A stretch of DNA of 64,000 nt from Hyperoplus lanceolatus (taxonomy: Eukaryota > Chordata > Actinopteri > Uranoscopiformes > Ammodytidae), in contig CM049400.1 of the NCBI GenBank assembly GCA_026929865.2, forward strand, positions 18,055,001-18,119,000. Reading direction: 5' to 3'. Made by a program: the position numbers and the translations under genes. The notes under the pieces are model-generated. The model did not search any database. It was given only the letters and a program-made list of their open reading frames with translations, and was not told the origin of the DNA. This document shows positions 24,510 through 39,352 of this stretch, in pieces. Numbering within the stretch: the stretch's first letter is position 1; each line of letters starts with the position of its first letter.

Positions 24510-26400
24510 CCAGTACTCATTAGAGTTGAAGGTCTCCGCTTATTGGCTCCATACATCAGGACCTGGTGAAGAGGAGGCTGGCTGTATTCTGTCAGCAGCA
24601 AATCCTAAGCAATGTCAGAAGTTTTTTTTTCATACCAGTGCTGACCTTCCCAATGCTCACTTACGGCTGTGAATAAATTCCTCTCTTACCTTCACCTTAC
24701 TGAAGGGGCTACAGGAGGACATATGGACACACTGCTTCAAACATAGGGCCTACTCTTCTTCAGCTATGGAACTCAACAAGACTTGCAAGCGTACTCAGGC
24801 TCATGATTTAGGGAGACCTTGGGACAGGCAAGGGGAATCCCATCACACAGCGCACTCCGATGGACAGAGAGTGAAATGCAGCACTCTGGTGAAAAGCTCT
24901 GGGAAAAAGGGTGAGACGAGGTGGAAGACAGAAACAGCCCATAAAAAGAAACTTACAAGAAATTCAATAAAACGCAACAAGACTTTTGTGAAAGCAAAAT
25001 CACACCTGATTACACATACAGTACACTAAGTCTCACAGAATGGTGTAATATTGTAAAGTCAGTCAAGTGACACACAGTAGATCAAAGGGTACTGCAGGTG
25101 CAAACTCTCACACAGATGTAACATGATAGTTGCGACACACTGGTTACCACGGAATTGGATCAGGGCCTCCGGGAAAAAAGAAAATGAAAATGATTACTCA
25201 TTTCTAACTGCGCCCACTTCAGGACCTGCAGGACAACATTTCATGTTCCATTACATCCCACGTGACATTGATGGTGTACTGAATGAAAGGGGGCTTCCTC
25301 CTCTTCAGTGTCTGATTAATATGATTATTATTGTTTGGCACTTTGTTAGTTTTGTTCAAGTCATGCCCAAGTGTCAACATGTGGCTTAACATATGTCCTC
25401 TGTGGGTACAAAGTAAGCTCAAGTGTCCAATGTTGGAAATAGAATCCATTTTTGTGATGTATGCAATGCACGTGATAACGTTGTATCACTCATTACCACA
25501 TGCTGCCGTTCTTAACCTTTGTGGGTGTGTGTTTCAAGTCAATTTTAAATGTGTAAATGTGCATCTCTCCAACTCCAAAAAACAAAGCAGAAAGCAAAGG
25601 ATCCAGTTATATCCCAATTAAAAAGACACACCTACATTGAATATCAGTGTTGCATACACATGCATATTTAAAATCACAAGTGTCAGACCACTTGCAAAGA
25701 TGCATGCATAAAGAGAGTACACACAGCAAACAAGAACAGCTGTTACTGAAAACCAGACACATCCACATACAAACACCTCTGGACATATATTAATGGCCTT
25801 AGCTGCAATGGCGGATGCTCACATCTGTTCAGAATACAACAAACACATGTGCGTGCACCCACACACAAGCACACACTGGGGTGAGTTATAAATCTGACAC
25901 ACGTCACATTAAAATGTTCTAACAAGCAGTAATGAGAGCATCGAGGGTCAGTGAGACACTTAGGATGATGTAAGTATTCCTTGGAGGATGGATGAGCATC
26001 AATCTGGCAACCTTGATTTCATATTTGGGTTTAATTCTGCATTATGGCAGCTGTCTACAAATGGGAGAAGGGTGGCAATAGGATAACTGGCAAACGCTGC
26101 ACAGTGCTGGTGCAGCCATTTTGGCATCTATCTATAAAGCAAGAAACGTCTGTCTGTGTGTCTGTGGCTCGCATATCTCTCTGAGTTTTGGTCAGATCGG
26201 CATGAGCTTCCGGATATTGCTTAAACACAGCACGAAGGTGTGCATCCTTCATCCTTCATTTTGAAGTTGTAGAAGTTATCATATTTATATCTGCGAGTCC
26301 CCCCCCACAAACACACACACACTGCTGCCTGCTACTGACACGTTAACGTTAATTGACAGCACGGTCTCGGATGCGGACGACCGTGCGGACAGTCTTCTTT
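24510..26400. other. Non-coding stretch, nothing recognised
   Basis: No gene, RNA or transposon signature was seen. Short open frames carry no motif. Confidence 0.5.
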
Positions 26401-26409
26401 AGGATTCAA

Positions 26410-26590
26410 ATTATTTTTTTTTTTTTTTTTTAAAAAAATTTTTTTTTTTTTTTTTTCAAAAAAAAGAACCCTCCCTAACCACCCCCTAAAAAAAAATTTT
26501 TAATAATAATCTTTAAAAAGTGAAAAAAAACCTACCATAAAGCAAAAAAATTTTTTAAATTTTTTTTTTTTTTTTTTGGAATTTTTTAAA
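26410..26590. repeat. Homopolymer-rich low-complexity block
   Basis: Long T and A runs alternate (T18, A7, T19 and others), broken by short C-rich and mixed words. The texture is unlike the rest of the window. It could be a degraded poly(A)-rich insertion or a poorly resolved assembly segment. Confidence 0.8.
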
Positions 26591-26778
26591 GAACTGGATT
26601 AGTGGGAGAAAACCTGAGACAAAATGTCTTATAAAACACATAGTGCTACCTACATTTTGGAGATGAAGCAAGAAATCGGATGAGCTCGGAAGTTATAGAA
26701 AACCAAAGTTTTAATAAATCCCCACACCAGTTGACATATATAGGTAAACAACCCCCAATATGTGCATGTATGCCAACA

Positions 26779-26905
<127 letters not shown>

Positions 26906-27221
26906 TTTGGAAGCAACCCCTTAGTCTAGGGCTATTTAAGAAAGACATATTTATCAAAGGCGTGTTCCTCAATGCTGCATTTTCCCATCGAGAAGCACCA
27001 CTAAGATCAGTAAAGCCGGATGGGATAACTGCCTGCTCTGTCATGGACTACTGCTTCAGAAAATCTTTCAAGAGCTAAAAAGAAAATCAAGATCGTTCTC
27101 AGGAATCACCTCCCCCTCCACGTCCAATATACCACCAAGTGCACATTTATTCCTCCTTCATCCTTGCAACTTCACAATTATAATATATCCCTAATCTCTA
27201 ATTCCGTCACTCCAGCTTTCC

Positions 27222-27267
27222 CATCCATCCATCCATCCATCCATCCATCCATCCATCCATCCATCCA
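27222..27267. repeat. (CATC)n microsatellite
   Basis: About 11 tetranucleotide units. Confidence 0.96.
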
Positions 27268-28917
27268 GCAGCCCCAACCTTGCTGCTGGGAGGCTGACAA
27301 TCCAACATCAATGATGCTGTCTGTTGACAGTATAGGGGTCCATATGTCTATGAGCTGTACATAGGAGATGTTATGGAGCATGGACACTGACCAGTCATTG
27401 ACCAGTGTGTGCATGTGTTTGTGGGCATCTGTTGGATCTATAGGAAAGCGTTCAACGACATCATACTAGAGCAGTCGTGTGTGTAAATCATGTATTAGAC
27501 ATTAGCTGGATAGAGCATGAAAAGTACCAATGTAACAGATGTGCATTCTATTTGAACTAAACTGACTCAACTATGAACAATGAGGAAGGAAGCTATACAA
27601 CTAAACAGAGCAAAAACAAAACATTTGGATCTGGAAATATCTGTAACATTATGGTATTGCATGTGATGTTCTATCTCAGTAGGCCTAAATACTGATTGTC
27701 ATGTCACATAGAGAGTATCTGTTAAGAACAAAAATGGCAGCATTGGTTATTATTATTTTTTCTTTCCTTTTGCGTCCTTTTTTATTCCCCTCACAAGTTT
27801 AGCATGGCCAATTCCCTCTGCACTGCAGTTTGTGTTGCCACACTAATCACTCCCTCTTTTGGCCTGGGGCGGGTGTAGTAGAACTCCAATACACATGGAT
27901 TCACAAGTTGCCTCTTTTCATCTGCCAAGACTTCACCAGGAGGCATTAATACACAGAGGTCCAAGTGATTACCCCTGAAATGGGCTTCTCCAACCAAACC
28001 AGTGGTAGTTATCGGTGCAGTTACAAAGATATGATCCTTTTTAGCTCGCTCGCTACCTGCCTTTTTGCCAATTACGCTCAAAGAGGCGCCCAGGCCAGAA
28101 GAGGCAAAAAACACTGGAGCCAGGGATTGAACCTGCAGTCCCTGCAGGGGGGAATGATTTTCGTTTGCGCTTTAAACCCGGCGCTTCGGGCTCCATTTGT
28201 ATTTTGTAATAGAGCCAGAATCCCTTAGTGCATGTGAACAGATCAGAGCTGGAACATGGCAGTTGCTGCCGGAGATCAACTGTGTAACTATTAAATGTTG
28301 ATTTGTTTTACGGTGCGATTATCTGTTGGTATGTATTCAGCACCTTAAGAAATAAGCCTCCACAACAATACATGCTGTTCCTATGTGTTGTCCACCTCTC
28401 AAAATGCTACAACAACAGCACACATACTTATCTCTCTCTCTCTCCCCCCTTAGGACCGTGTTAACATTAGTCCAGCTCTTGGTCAGCCGATCAAATTAAA
28501 GGAGTCCTGCTACTGACTGCTGCCAGCTCCCTCCCATGCTCATGTAAAGAGGTCACAGTTCAGAGCCCAGGGGACAATGCATTGGGGATGGAGGAGGTAG
28601 GATGGTTTAGAACAAGGGGGGAGAAATGGTGGGCCTCTGGTGGGGTTAAAGTGAGAAATGGCAGAATTAAGACTAGAGGAAATGCTTAAGTGCATGTGGT
28701 ATGAGATAAGAGAAAAATAGGTAAAAGGTAAAGGGGGAAGAGCGACACGACTAATCCCTGTGTGAGTGTGTATGTATATGTGCATTTTTTGAATATGTGA
28801 AATTGTCTGTGCTATGTAGATCTCCTGATAGGGTGATATATTATACCTGTTTACAGCAGGGTCACCCTTTGTTACAGGGGTGACACTACGAATCCTCTGC
28901 TTGTTCATCAAAGGTGA

Positions 28918-28919
<2 letters not shown>

Positions 28920-28993
<74 letters not shown>
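28920..28993. repeat. (TG)n microsatellite
   Basis: A TG array of about 74 bp. Confidence 0.96.
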
Positions 28994-28995
<2 letters not shown>

Positions 28996-30246
28996 GTGTG
29001 TGTGCTTGTGATTACGTTCCAATATACAAAAGTGTAATTGCCCTTTTGATTCTCCGGAGCCTTAAAGCAGTACATGGAAACACGTCTTGGGACTATCCAT
29101 TCTATGCAATTACAAAGATAGAGTCAATATACATAATGGCACTGCTAGAGGCTCTTTAATCTAAAATGCATGGTTTTAACCAGTGACACACAAACACAGA
29201 TGCCTTTAATTGAAGCATGGTACTAAAGTAGATTTCTCATTATGATATGATCTTATATGATTATGATCTTGCATCTATATGTTTGTGGACACTTGACTCA
29301 TTTTTTCCCTACCTTCTTACAACTACCTTCCTTGGAAATAATAAAAAAAAAACATGTCTGTATACTGATGTCCACCAATGAAGTGGAAAATTGGCACCCT
29401 GTGTTTCCATGGCAACATCTAACATTAAGTGCCTCGCTGGCTTGCCTCTCTGGTTGCTCAATTGCGCTCCGATTGATCTCATCATTCGGGCCTCTTTGAC
29501 GGGGCAAGAGCACATTTGACATGCTTGACACTGCGGGTCACATACACACAAACACACGCAAGTGCACAAACACTCAAAAAGCACACACGTGCCATGTGTG
29601 CTTTTTATTGGCTGACATGCAGAGTCGCATCTTCGAATGGAAAAAGTGCGCCAGAGAGAAAAGGCTTCAAAGAGGGAACTGTGGGAGGATCTCACTCTCT
29701 TTACATGGCATCCTACTGATATCATCAGTAAAACAACAGGGCCTCTGTATGTTCTGTCAATGCATAGATTTATGCACAGGACCATGTGATTGTTATGTAA
29801 GGAGGATTAACATTTTCCTGGATATACACAATATACAGTAGAAGAACATACAACTGATAAATTATTGTATAATATGAGCCTTATAGTATATTAATATTGT
29901 TGCCAATTGACCATGAGAGCCCAGACACATAAAGTTCTTGCATTTTATAGCTTATTCAACCAAAACCAAGCAATGAATGTATCCGCATTATAGCTGAAAT
30001 GCAAATGCATGAACTCTGTAAAAATATGGTTTTGTTTGAAATTGCCCAGTTACAATGATTTTTAAGTTAAGCAAATCACAGCACGCAGCTACTACATCTG
30101 CAACATTCGGGCTTTTGTGGCGCTGCCCCTACTATAATGTGCACCCTTGGCACAATACTTGGTGGGCTAATATGACAGCTGGGAGATGGGGCTTTGCAGC
30201 CACTGTTGTTTGTGTGTCTGTGCGTCAGCATGTCTGTTTGTTTGCA

Positions 30247-30262
30247 TTTGTGTGTGTGTGTT

Positions 30263-30331
<69 letters not shown>
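30247..30331. repeat. (TG)n(GA)n compound microsatellite
   Basis: About 30 bp of imperfect TG, then about 55 bp of pure GA. Confidence 0.96.
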
Positions 30332-30334
<3 letters not shown>

Positions 30335-31013
30335 TCTAAAAGTGTCTGAGTGTGTTTCCAAAGGCAGGCCCACCTTGTGCGTCAAAGTCCCCAGCATCCC
30401 TTCCTTTCTCTCCTAATTATTTTCACCCATGCAGCGAGGCGGTTGGCTTCAGGGCTGTGGGTCTGCTTGCTTCCATTTGGCTGCCTAGCCTCTCCTCCAT
30501 GCCACCCTGACCTTAACCATCCTGACAGCCGCCTGCCCGCTAATGAAGCAGGTGGATATATGGATGGACAGAAGGGGGGGGGTGAAGGAGAAGTGGATGG
30601 GGGGTAAAATAAACATGTGGTACCCAGGGCTTTGGGGGTTTAGGAGGGAGGGAGAGTCAAACACACAAGTTTTTATTGTGGCTGATGTTGCGAATGTAAT
30701 ATGATTTGCAATATTAGAGGGCATGATCACTTGCCAAGTGACACTTGGACACATGTTCTCTCATTTTTATTGAAAAACATATCAACATTATTATGGTGTG
30801 ACTTTTGTGGGAATCAGTAGAAAGATGTTTACTTAAGTCTTTTTAAGTATTTTGACATACATTTAGCCTTTAAAAAATATTGCACCTTCCGGCGATTTAA
30901 AATCTGCAGTAGGTTATATTCTGATTTGGATTACATTTTGATTAACTGTGCAGATAGGTCTGTGATGGTTTGCATGGCGACAAAACAACAGCATAGAAGA
31001 CAGTAAGGTTAGA

Positions 31014-31178
<165 letters not shown>

Positions 31179-31559
31179 TGGCCATTGGTTAATGGAATAA
31201 ATATGTGTTTGAGGGTAAGTGTGCATGTATGTCTGAGCCCATGGCCATTTCTGTAATGGCTCCATCTGTCATGGGCAGCTGGTCACACACAGAGAAACAA
31301 AAAAAATGCATGTGCACACGCATGACCCGAAGAGGAAAGAGACGGGAGACGAGAGAGGCAGTATCACTGGGCTTAAAAAAAATTGAGCGAGCCAGCAGAT
31401 AAAGGAAAGGGGTGAGAGAGAGAGAGAGGGGATGGAGTGAAAGAGAGAGGAAGAGCAGAGGAGTCTCTCTGATTAGATTGATGCGGCATTGACACGGTTA
31501 ATCTCTTGATAACTACTCCCTATTGATTCACTTACACAGGAGGAGTCGACTTCAGATGG

Positions 31560-31606
31560 CACACACACACACACGCACACACACACGCACACGCACACGC
31601 ACACGC

Positions 31607-31664
<58 letters not shown>
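31560..31664. repeat. (CA)n microsatellite with CG steps
   Basis: An array of about 105 bp. Its left half has regular CACACG units. Confidence 0.96.
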
Positions 31665-31666
<2 letters not shown>

Positions 31667-32763
31667 CCCAATATTTGCACAATATGTTCTATACGACACA
31701 TCTTCTCGAGGAAGCCTTCTATGATGCCAGTGCTCCTTGTTCCACTGACCTATATGCATATATAACATACAACAGGGGATACCAATGGGGAACTTGATAT
31801 TTCCCTTTTAGATTGTGTGAGTGTGTCTTTAGGTTCGTATCTGAGTTCATCCTTCCCCTCTCATCTTTGTTACAAAAAGAGAATAAGTGGAAAGTGTGAA
31901 CAGTTGAGCACTGGGAAGAGATGTTGAAATTGTGTGCAATGTCTACGTGTCCTGACTGACATCATTACCAAACTTAATAAGATTGTATTATAATGACACA
32001 AAAAGAGACTATACAATAAAAATGGAAACGCATAAGCATAGTAAATGGACACTCCTTAGATTCCCCCTGGATGAATTTGCTCACTAGATGTTCTCTGCGT
32101 TTGTGTTGACCTGCTTTCCTGTGTATGTAACTGCACAAAGGCAACACAGCCCACTGATGCTTAGTTTATTTCATTTTGCTGCTTCACTGCCCATTACTGT
32201 CATCCTAAATAAAGACACAGAGAGGAAGAGCGACATAGAATGCAGGGGGGAAAATAATTAAATAAATAAAATGTGGAAGGAGGTAGAGTAAAAGGGAGTT
32301 GTTGAGGAGATATGATTAAAGTTATTCCACTAGATACTGTAGTCCACACAGCCATCTCAGCACTATTTTCCCATTTTAGTGAGCTAGGGATGAGGATTAA
32401 AGCTTTTTATTTTTTATTACAGGCTATTGCTATTCCCTGTCTGTTATCTTGGGGTTGAGGTCACCTTTTGTGCACCTCTGAAGCGAGTTCTAGGGGCACA
32501 CTGCCCTGCAAAGACAAGGAGAAATAGATTTTCATTTATTCTTTTCTGTTTTTTGTCTTTTGAGATGTGAAATCAAATCGGGTTTAGTTTTATATGTGGA
32601 GGGAAATCTCACCCATAAAAAGCTACTAATGGGGTCATTGCTGCCACCACTCTTGTATCAAGGCAGGCAGAGGATACACTCTTCAGATTCACTACAGATG
32701 CTTTGTTGCTCTTTTCCTTTTTCCAGAGTATACACTGATCCACAGCCACGGATAAATCCCCAG

Positions 32764-32764
<1 letters not shown>

Positions 32765-32811
<47 letters not shown>
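32765..32811. repeat. (TG)n microsatellite
   Basis: A TG array of about 47 bp. Confidence 0.95.
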
Positions 32812-32813
<2 letters not shown>

Positions 32814-34819
32814 TTGTTTGGTTCATCTCACCTCTGCTGCTTTTAAATTCTCAAAACCAAGGTTTCTATGTTCACTAGATTTCCCCCTTTATCTCTTTTA
32901 GAAGTGCATTAAAGCAATTCTTATGCAGTGTACACTTTGAGAGACTCTGACACCACCACACTACTATGCTTCGATTCATCCACATAAATCTACTGAAGTG
33001 ACTTCGATACCTGGGCTGAGATACACCAATCTACTGTGAGGCATGTGAACCTCAATGTGGCTGATGAAGATTAATGCAAAAGTCATTTAGTCATTGACGG
33101 TGATTCCCACAGCTCCTGGGAAAAAATGTGGCCAAGGTGGCAGTCAGACAGCACAATATAGCAGGCTTGATTCCATGCCATATCTTTGAAGCCAAGTCTA
33201 TCTCCAAACAGCCCTCTTTGGATTAAATCATGGGGCCGATCTGCGAATACCAATTACAGCGCTCACATTAACTGCCAAAGACACAGCAAGGGGCAGACAG
33301 ACAGAAAAGACAGACAGACAGACGAGCAAAGAAAAAAACAGGATGGGGGGAAGTGAGGAAGAGACATATTCTAAAAGTGGCTAGAATTTAAAAAGAAGTG
33401 TGTGTTGCTGCATTCTGCACAAGAGAGAAGGAAACAATGATGAAAAGAGGAGGGAAGGTGAGCAGACGGGTGCACTGGTGTTTGACAACGCCATCAGGTC
33501 CCAGTGGCTTAACCCTTTCAAAACCCCACTAAGGTTGAGGTTCGTGTTGGAGTCATGGCTATGTTCAAACTGCTGCTAAAGGTGGCACAAAAGTGATCTT
33601 TCTCATCAAATGTGACTCAACTTGTTAGTCAATTTATTTTGCATAACAAAATCACATGGAACGTTTTTTTATTCCGATTTGTGCGATTGTCATTTGTGCT
33701 TCTAAATCCCACCAGACCTGGCTCCGATCCGCGTCTTGACACACCTCCATGGAGAAAATAGCAGGGCTCCATTGCTCCACAAAAAAAGCCATAATTAGGA
33801 AATCGGCTCTCTTTCTGCTCATCCTTGTCCTAATTCATCATCTGCTCACAAACGAGCTCACTCCCACTGCATATCAACAAGGTATAATTGAAACCCTAGA
33901 TGTTGACTTCAGTTGCCCACAAATCTATTTACATATGACAGTGTGCCACAAATAAAACCTTTGTTATTGTTCTTTTGCACATGCGGGTCACTTCAAGACC
34001 ATAATGTCAGACAGTCAAATAAAAAAATATAACCTGAACAGTCAAATAAAAAAATCAGGTCTGAGCAAAACATCCCAATTTAGCAATAAGTAGTTTATAT
34101 GGTTTTTAGGCATATGCTGCAATATGATCAATTTTAACAGCCTTAAAATATGTGCATATATTCACAGGTAGAGTTGCTGGAGGATGCATTTGGGAGTTTA
34201 TATTTGGCTTATATTAGGTCAGCACCAGTGGTGATATAAATAAGGAGGGGGAAGGGAGGGTGGGGTGTAGAAGAGAGAGAGCCAGGTTGTTAAATTATCC
34301 TCTTTGGGAAAAGCCGGTTGAAGGGGAAAACATGAATTAGACTCCATTACTGTCCACAGTCACACACAGTTGTGCTGAATGTCACATGCAGACGCAAATG
34401 GATTTGGACAAATAACCTAGTGTGTTCTTACAGTAACACACACAGGAACATAGACACATAGCATTATGTTCTACTTTCTTTAGCCTTTTTCAGTACGGCA
34501 CCAACACAGACATTCACTGTCAGGCAGATGCTCTGAGCACAATGTAGGGACATCAACCTAAAAGCTCCAATGTTGAACAGAGACATTACTATCTTGTACA
34601 AAAGGTTGTCTATTTTGCGAGAACAATGGTGAATCGCCACTTTCAGATATGCACCCAATTCACTGTACAAACTAAAGCCAGTTCCTCCTTTGTACCTCTT
34701 TCTCCATTCCTTCATTCTCCAACCCTAAATTAAAATGCCAGTGGTTTGTACTGAAGCGAGATAGGCACCACTCTTGAACACTGAGTCATTCTTTCAAAGC
34801 AACTCTAGTTAATGGGTGA

Positions 34820-34820
<1 letters not shown>

Positions 34821-34873
<53 letters not shown>
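34821..34873. repeat. (CA)n microsatellite
   Basis: A CA array of about 53 bp. Confidence 0.95.
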
Positions 34874-34874
<1 letters not shown>

Positions 34875-35122
34875 ACAAAATGTACATGCATGCACACACT
34901 TCACATGCAAATTGAGTTTTTCTGAAATGCATTTAGATTTTCATGTACTAACAGAGACCTCCTGTGCGTCTCCCACACTCCCCAGCATTCTGCCTATCGC
35001 CCCTTAGCAACGCCGCCGGTAGCTCGGAAAAACTTCTCAACCCCCGAGTTCCAGCATCATCACCACGGTGACAGCAGAGTGCGGGGCTGATTCATTTTCA
35101 GCAGTGGCATACTATCATCTCC

Positions 35123-35123
<1 letters not shown>

Positions 35124-35197
<74 letters not shown>

Positions 35198-35217
35198 TAT
35201 ATATATATATATATATG
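35124..35217. repeat. (AT)n microsatellite
   Basis: An array of about 94 bp with one TTC interruption. It is self-complementary and could extrude as a cruciform. Confidence 0.97.
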
Positions 35218-35546
35218 TGCCATTCTGGTGATGGATATCTGGGAGGAAAAACAAGCAGCAAGGTTGGGATGCTCCACAATCATCCCCATGGTAACCTACC
35301 CGCGTCCTCATTGGAGACAGCAGTCCTTCCATAGCTGATGATTTGGGCTGGTTCCGGTGAGTCCCCCTTCTGCTGTGCCAGTGTATTAATCCCAGGAGGT
35401 TAAATAGATCCCTTTAGAAACGCTGTCTCATCCTCCATGCAAACATCTCCTCTATACAACGCGGCTCCCTACCCACTCAAGAGTGCACTGACAGGCACAG
35501 AGGGAAGCTGTGTGTATGTGTGTGTGTGTGGGGGGGCACATAAACA

Positions 35547-35650
<104 letters not shown>

Positions 35651-35806
35651 TATACACACAGTGGGGAGCAGGAGCAGAGAGGGCAGTGCCAAAACTCCCA
35701 GCGCTTCTCCTCCTTCTGCCGACCTGTCAGTTGGTCTGTGATCTTCCTCTACAAAGCACCGTGGTATTAATGTGCAATGTCCAATGAAGGTCTCTCCTTC
35801 TATCTC

Positions 35807-35809
<3 letters not shown>

Positions 35810-35850
<41 letters not shown>
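35810..35850. repeat. (CT)n microsatellite
   Basis: A CT array of about 40 bp. Confidence 0.95.
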
Positions 35851-35852
<2 letters not shown>

Positions 35853-36122
35853 CCCTTCTCCCTCACTCTCCCCCTTACTGCCTCCAGCTACATTTGTTCC
35901 TTTCAATGTGGCAAATGATTGCAGGTCTCTTTTTCTGCTGGTGCCCTCCCTCTGCTCACACTCTCCCGCTCCTCTCCTCTCTCCCTCTGTCCCCTCTCGC
36001 CCTATCAGCTACCCATAATGCTTTGCTTTTTCGGTCCTCCTGTCAACTCCTTGTTCCCGCCCAAGCCCAAAAGACAGGGAGGGTGGGGTGGGCGGGGTGC
36101 AAGCCAAAAATGTACATTTACA

Positions 36123-36125
<3 letters not shown>

Positions 36126-36200
<75 letters not shown>
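36126..36200. repeat. (TG)n microsatellite
   Basis: A TG array of about 75 bp. Confidence 0.96.
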
Positions 36201-36203
<3 letters not shown>

Positions 36204-36237
36204 TGTGAAAGAGACACAGAGAAAGTCCACTCCAGGG

Positions 36238-36267
36238 GCCACTATTGTCCCTCCAGACAATAGTGGC
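36238..36267. repeat. Perfect 12-bp stem hairpin
   Basis: The arms GCCACTATTGTC and GACAATAGTGGC are perfect reverse complements around a 6-nt loop. Confidence 0.85.
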
Positions 36268-36727
36268 TCTTAATCGCCTAGCAACCTGATCACCCTCCAT
36301 TCTCTTAATAGACAAGGCATGAGTCACACTCTCAAACGCACACTCACACAAACCAGGTCCGTCCGTTATACAAATACCCACGCTCACACGGCTACAGCTG
36401 CACCATAACTCGTTGTACATATTCATAACATTGTACAGGTCATTTGGCATATCGTAGAATGTTGTAACTGTTGCTCACTGAAGGTTGTCTCACTTGTTGC
36501 ATGCAATGGAGCTGCCAGTAAAGACAAATATAATATGGATATGGATATGCATGCATCTCCGTGTGTTAATGTCAAGTGTGTGTTAACGTGCTTCCTCTTA
36601 AATGGCCCAACACACGGGTGAATCATCACCTCTGCTCTTGTCGTTGCCATGGCAACAATGACGGTTAGGGTAGGAGCAAAGAGAGCCAGCAAGGGCATTA
36701 AAACAAGCAAAATAAATAAATAAAAAT

Positions 36728-36765
36728 CTATGAATTCCTGTGACCGAGGTAACAGGAATTCATAG
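36728..36765. repeat. Perfect 14-bp stem hairpin
   Basis: The arms CTATGAATTCCTGT and ACAGGAATTCATAG are perfect reverse complements around a 10-nt loop. Confidence 0.85.
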
Positions 36766-39280
36766 GCATAGACTTATAGTCGCAGCACCTTGGCTCTTAC
36801 CAACACCAGTGGTTAAGGGAACTGAAACACTTCACTGCATGACACCAAGCGCTCTCTCATTCTCTATCTCACTTATTTTTATCCTGGCTTCTCTGTATTG
36901 ACCCATATAAGACAAAAAAAGCAATCCATTAACCAAATGAACCACGACAGACATTACCGTTGAGGATCCCTGATAAGCTTCATTATGCACACTGTGACAC
37001 ATTCTTACCATGCCAACACCAAACTACACAACTATCATGCTGTATGTCACTAAACGGAATGACTTTCACATTTAAGTAGTAAATTCAGTATACATATATG
37101 GGCATTGTGATGATTTGGTTTTAAAGTCTGCGTGTTAACATACATTTGAATCCCCCCAGCTGGTGGTCAATGGTGTACCGATTTATCTGTGCAGCCAAGT
37201 TGTTACATTGTCGCAAAACCATTGCAGTGATGAAAAAATAGATAGACTGGAACCTGCTGTCTCATATAACAACATTGATCTCAGGCGAACCTGGACAACA
37301 CAGACATCTCAGCACAGCAATGTGTGGACAAGATCAATAGCATTCAAGTGGCAGGTGGCAAAGGCCACTGTGGCCCTGTAAATGTGGGTTTGCTATTGTT
37401 TCAAAAGGTACACTGGAATTGATCAGTGTTTTATCAGAATCAGTTCTGCTTGTACTCATTTGGCCAATTTGATTTCAACTGGACTGCTAGATCGCAAACA
37501 TCAACATGTTTTAAAACCAAAACACAGCTCAGGTGCCTAGAGGGTGGTATTTTGATGTGATATTCAAAATCATTGAGCAAATCATTATTTAATTAAAATG
37601 AACCTAACTGGGTTCATATGCACCTATTTTTGATTTACAAAGCATATTTAAATAGGAGATTTCCCATAGGAGAACATTCCTTGGTCCACGTCACATCAGA
37701 CAATTTACCACTTCACACAGAACATCGGCATCAGACCATATGATTGTATTACTGAACACACACACATGTGTGCGCACAGACACGCACGCACGATGCACGC
37801 ACGCACACACACACACACACACACACGTCTAAGCACACACGTACACACACGTCAAGGACACAAGACAGAGACACAGATGAATAAACACAGAGAAGCACAC
37901 ATGAACCCATCATTCTCCCACACACTCATTGATGATGAAAACATTGGATAAGTGCCGCCCGCAGAGGTCTCAGTGGGAAGAGCTCAAATCTCATTATTTA
38001 GCAGACCTCTGACCTTAGAGTGATGGCACACCTTAAGGTAGTCTCCTAAACGTAGCCGCATAAATAAACCCAGAGCAGCTTTTCCCTTCACAATACACAA
38101 AAGGCTTCTTTCCCTTCATTTTTGCCAAACAATGCCTCAATTGATCCATTTTGTATTTTGGTTAGTCTCTGTTTTTTTCTCATTGCGGTACAGTATATAG
38201 TGAACCTTTACCCCGGCTTTATAGTGTGTTAGGAAAGATGACGTTTTTAGGAAGAACTAGCCTACTTATGGTATATTGTTTTAGGACGATGTGAAAATGT
38301 GCTTCTTTCTCACCAGGCTGCATGTGCGTGTGTATAGCAACTAGCGACAGTGACATACAGCCCTATATATCACCATCACACATTACTGCTGACAGTGAAT
38401 GTTAACCCGTCAGCGAATCCCACATGCTACACAGACACACACACACACACACGCGCGCGCACACACACACGCCAAACACACACCTCTTCCCTGCCCCCGA
38501 ACCCGCCCATATCGCTATTAAACCTGCACATAGCCGTACATAAAGGAGAGAATAGGTGGCTGGCTAGGATATAGTGCGGGAGATAACTGTTCCAATCATA
38601 GGACAATGCTGCACACAATGCAATATACTGCAGCACCTTAAACCCACCCACAACCCCTCTGTCTCCCCATCCCCCTGTTCTCCTCAGCTGGTCCCCAAAA
38701 TGAAACCCTAGCAAAGGGTTTCCATCACACAGATGTAAACTGACAACATCTTGGTCAGAGTCAGTGTGTGGATTTATCTAATGCCTCGTGGTTCTTGTTT
38801 GCCTTTCATCTTTTTCAGTGTCAATATTTTGCTTTATTTAATTCTTGCTACCGTTGTTTTCTTGTAGCCAAATGCAAACAACAGCATTAATTTGCTCTGA
38901 GCGAACATGCGAGGGACACGACACAGAAAAATGGGAAAATGTGTGTAATTTTCTATGGCTGTGTGTTTGTGTTCCTACAAAGCACTGCAATTACACTGTA
39001 AAAAGCCTGACATCCAATGGGCTGGAGTAATTAGCCGCTGCTAAACAGACTGTGACTTCACGGCCAAACAAAAGGAATTGAGTTCAATGATTATCAATTA
39101 AAGTCCCATCACAGCCAGACTATAGGAGCATTGGAGGTCTACCTCTTTCCATTAGAGCCACTCCAACTCCATTCAACCTGATATCTTTTTGGTCTTTTTA
39201 TCCTCTTGTGTCTCATCTGCCATTGTGTTTTATTTACTTTTTTGATATTTAATAGTGGAACTTCATGTTGGGATTATCTA

Positions 39281-39282
<2 letters not shown>

Positions 39283-39350
<68 letters not shown>
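39283..39350. repeat. (TG)n microsatellite
   Basis: A TG array of about 68 bp. Confidence 0.96.

Positions 39351-39352
<2 letters not shown>

Noticed and set aside
27791-28114. 107-codon minus-strand frame with ordinary amino-acid composition
   Set aside because: No family was recognised and no splice or promoter context supports it. It is left uncalled.
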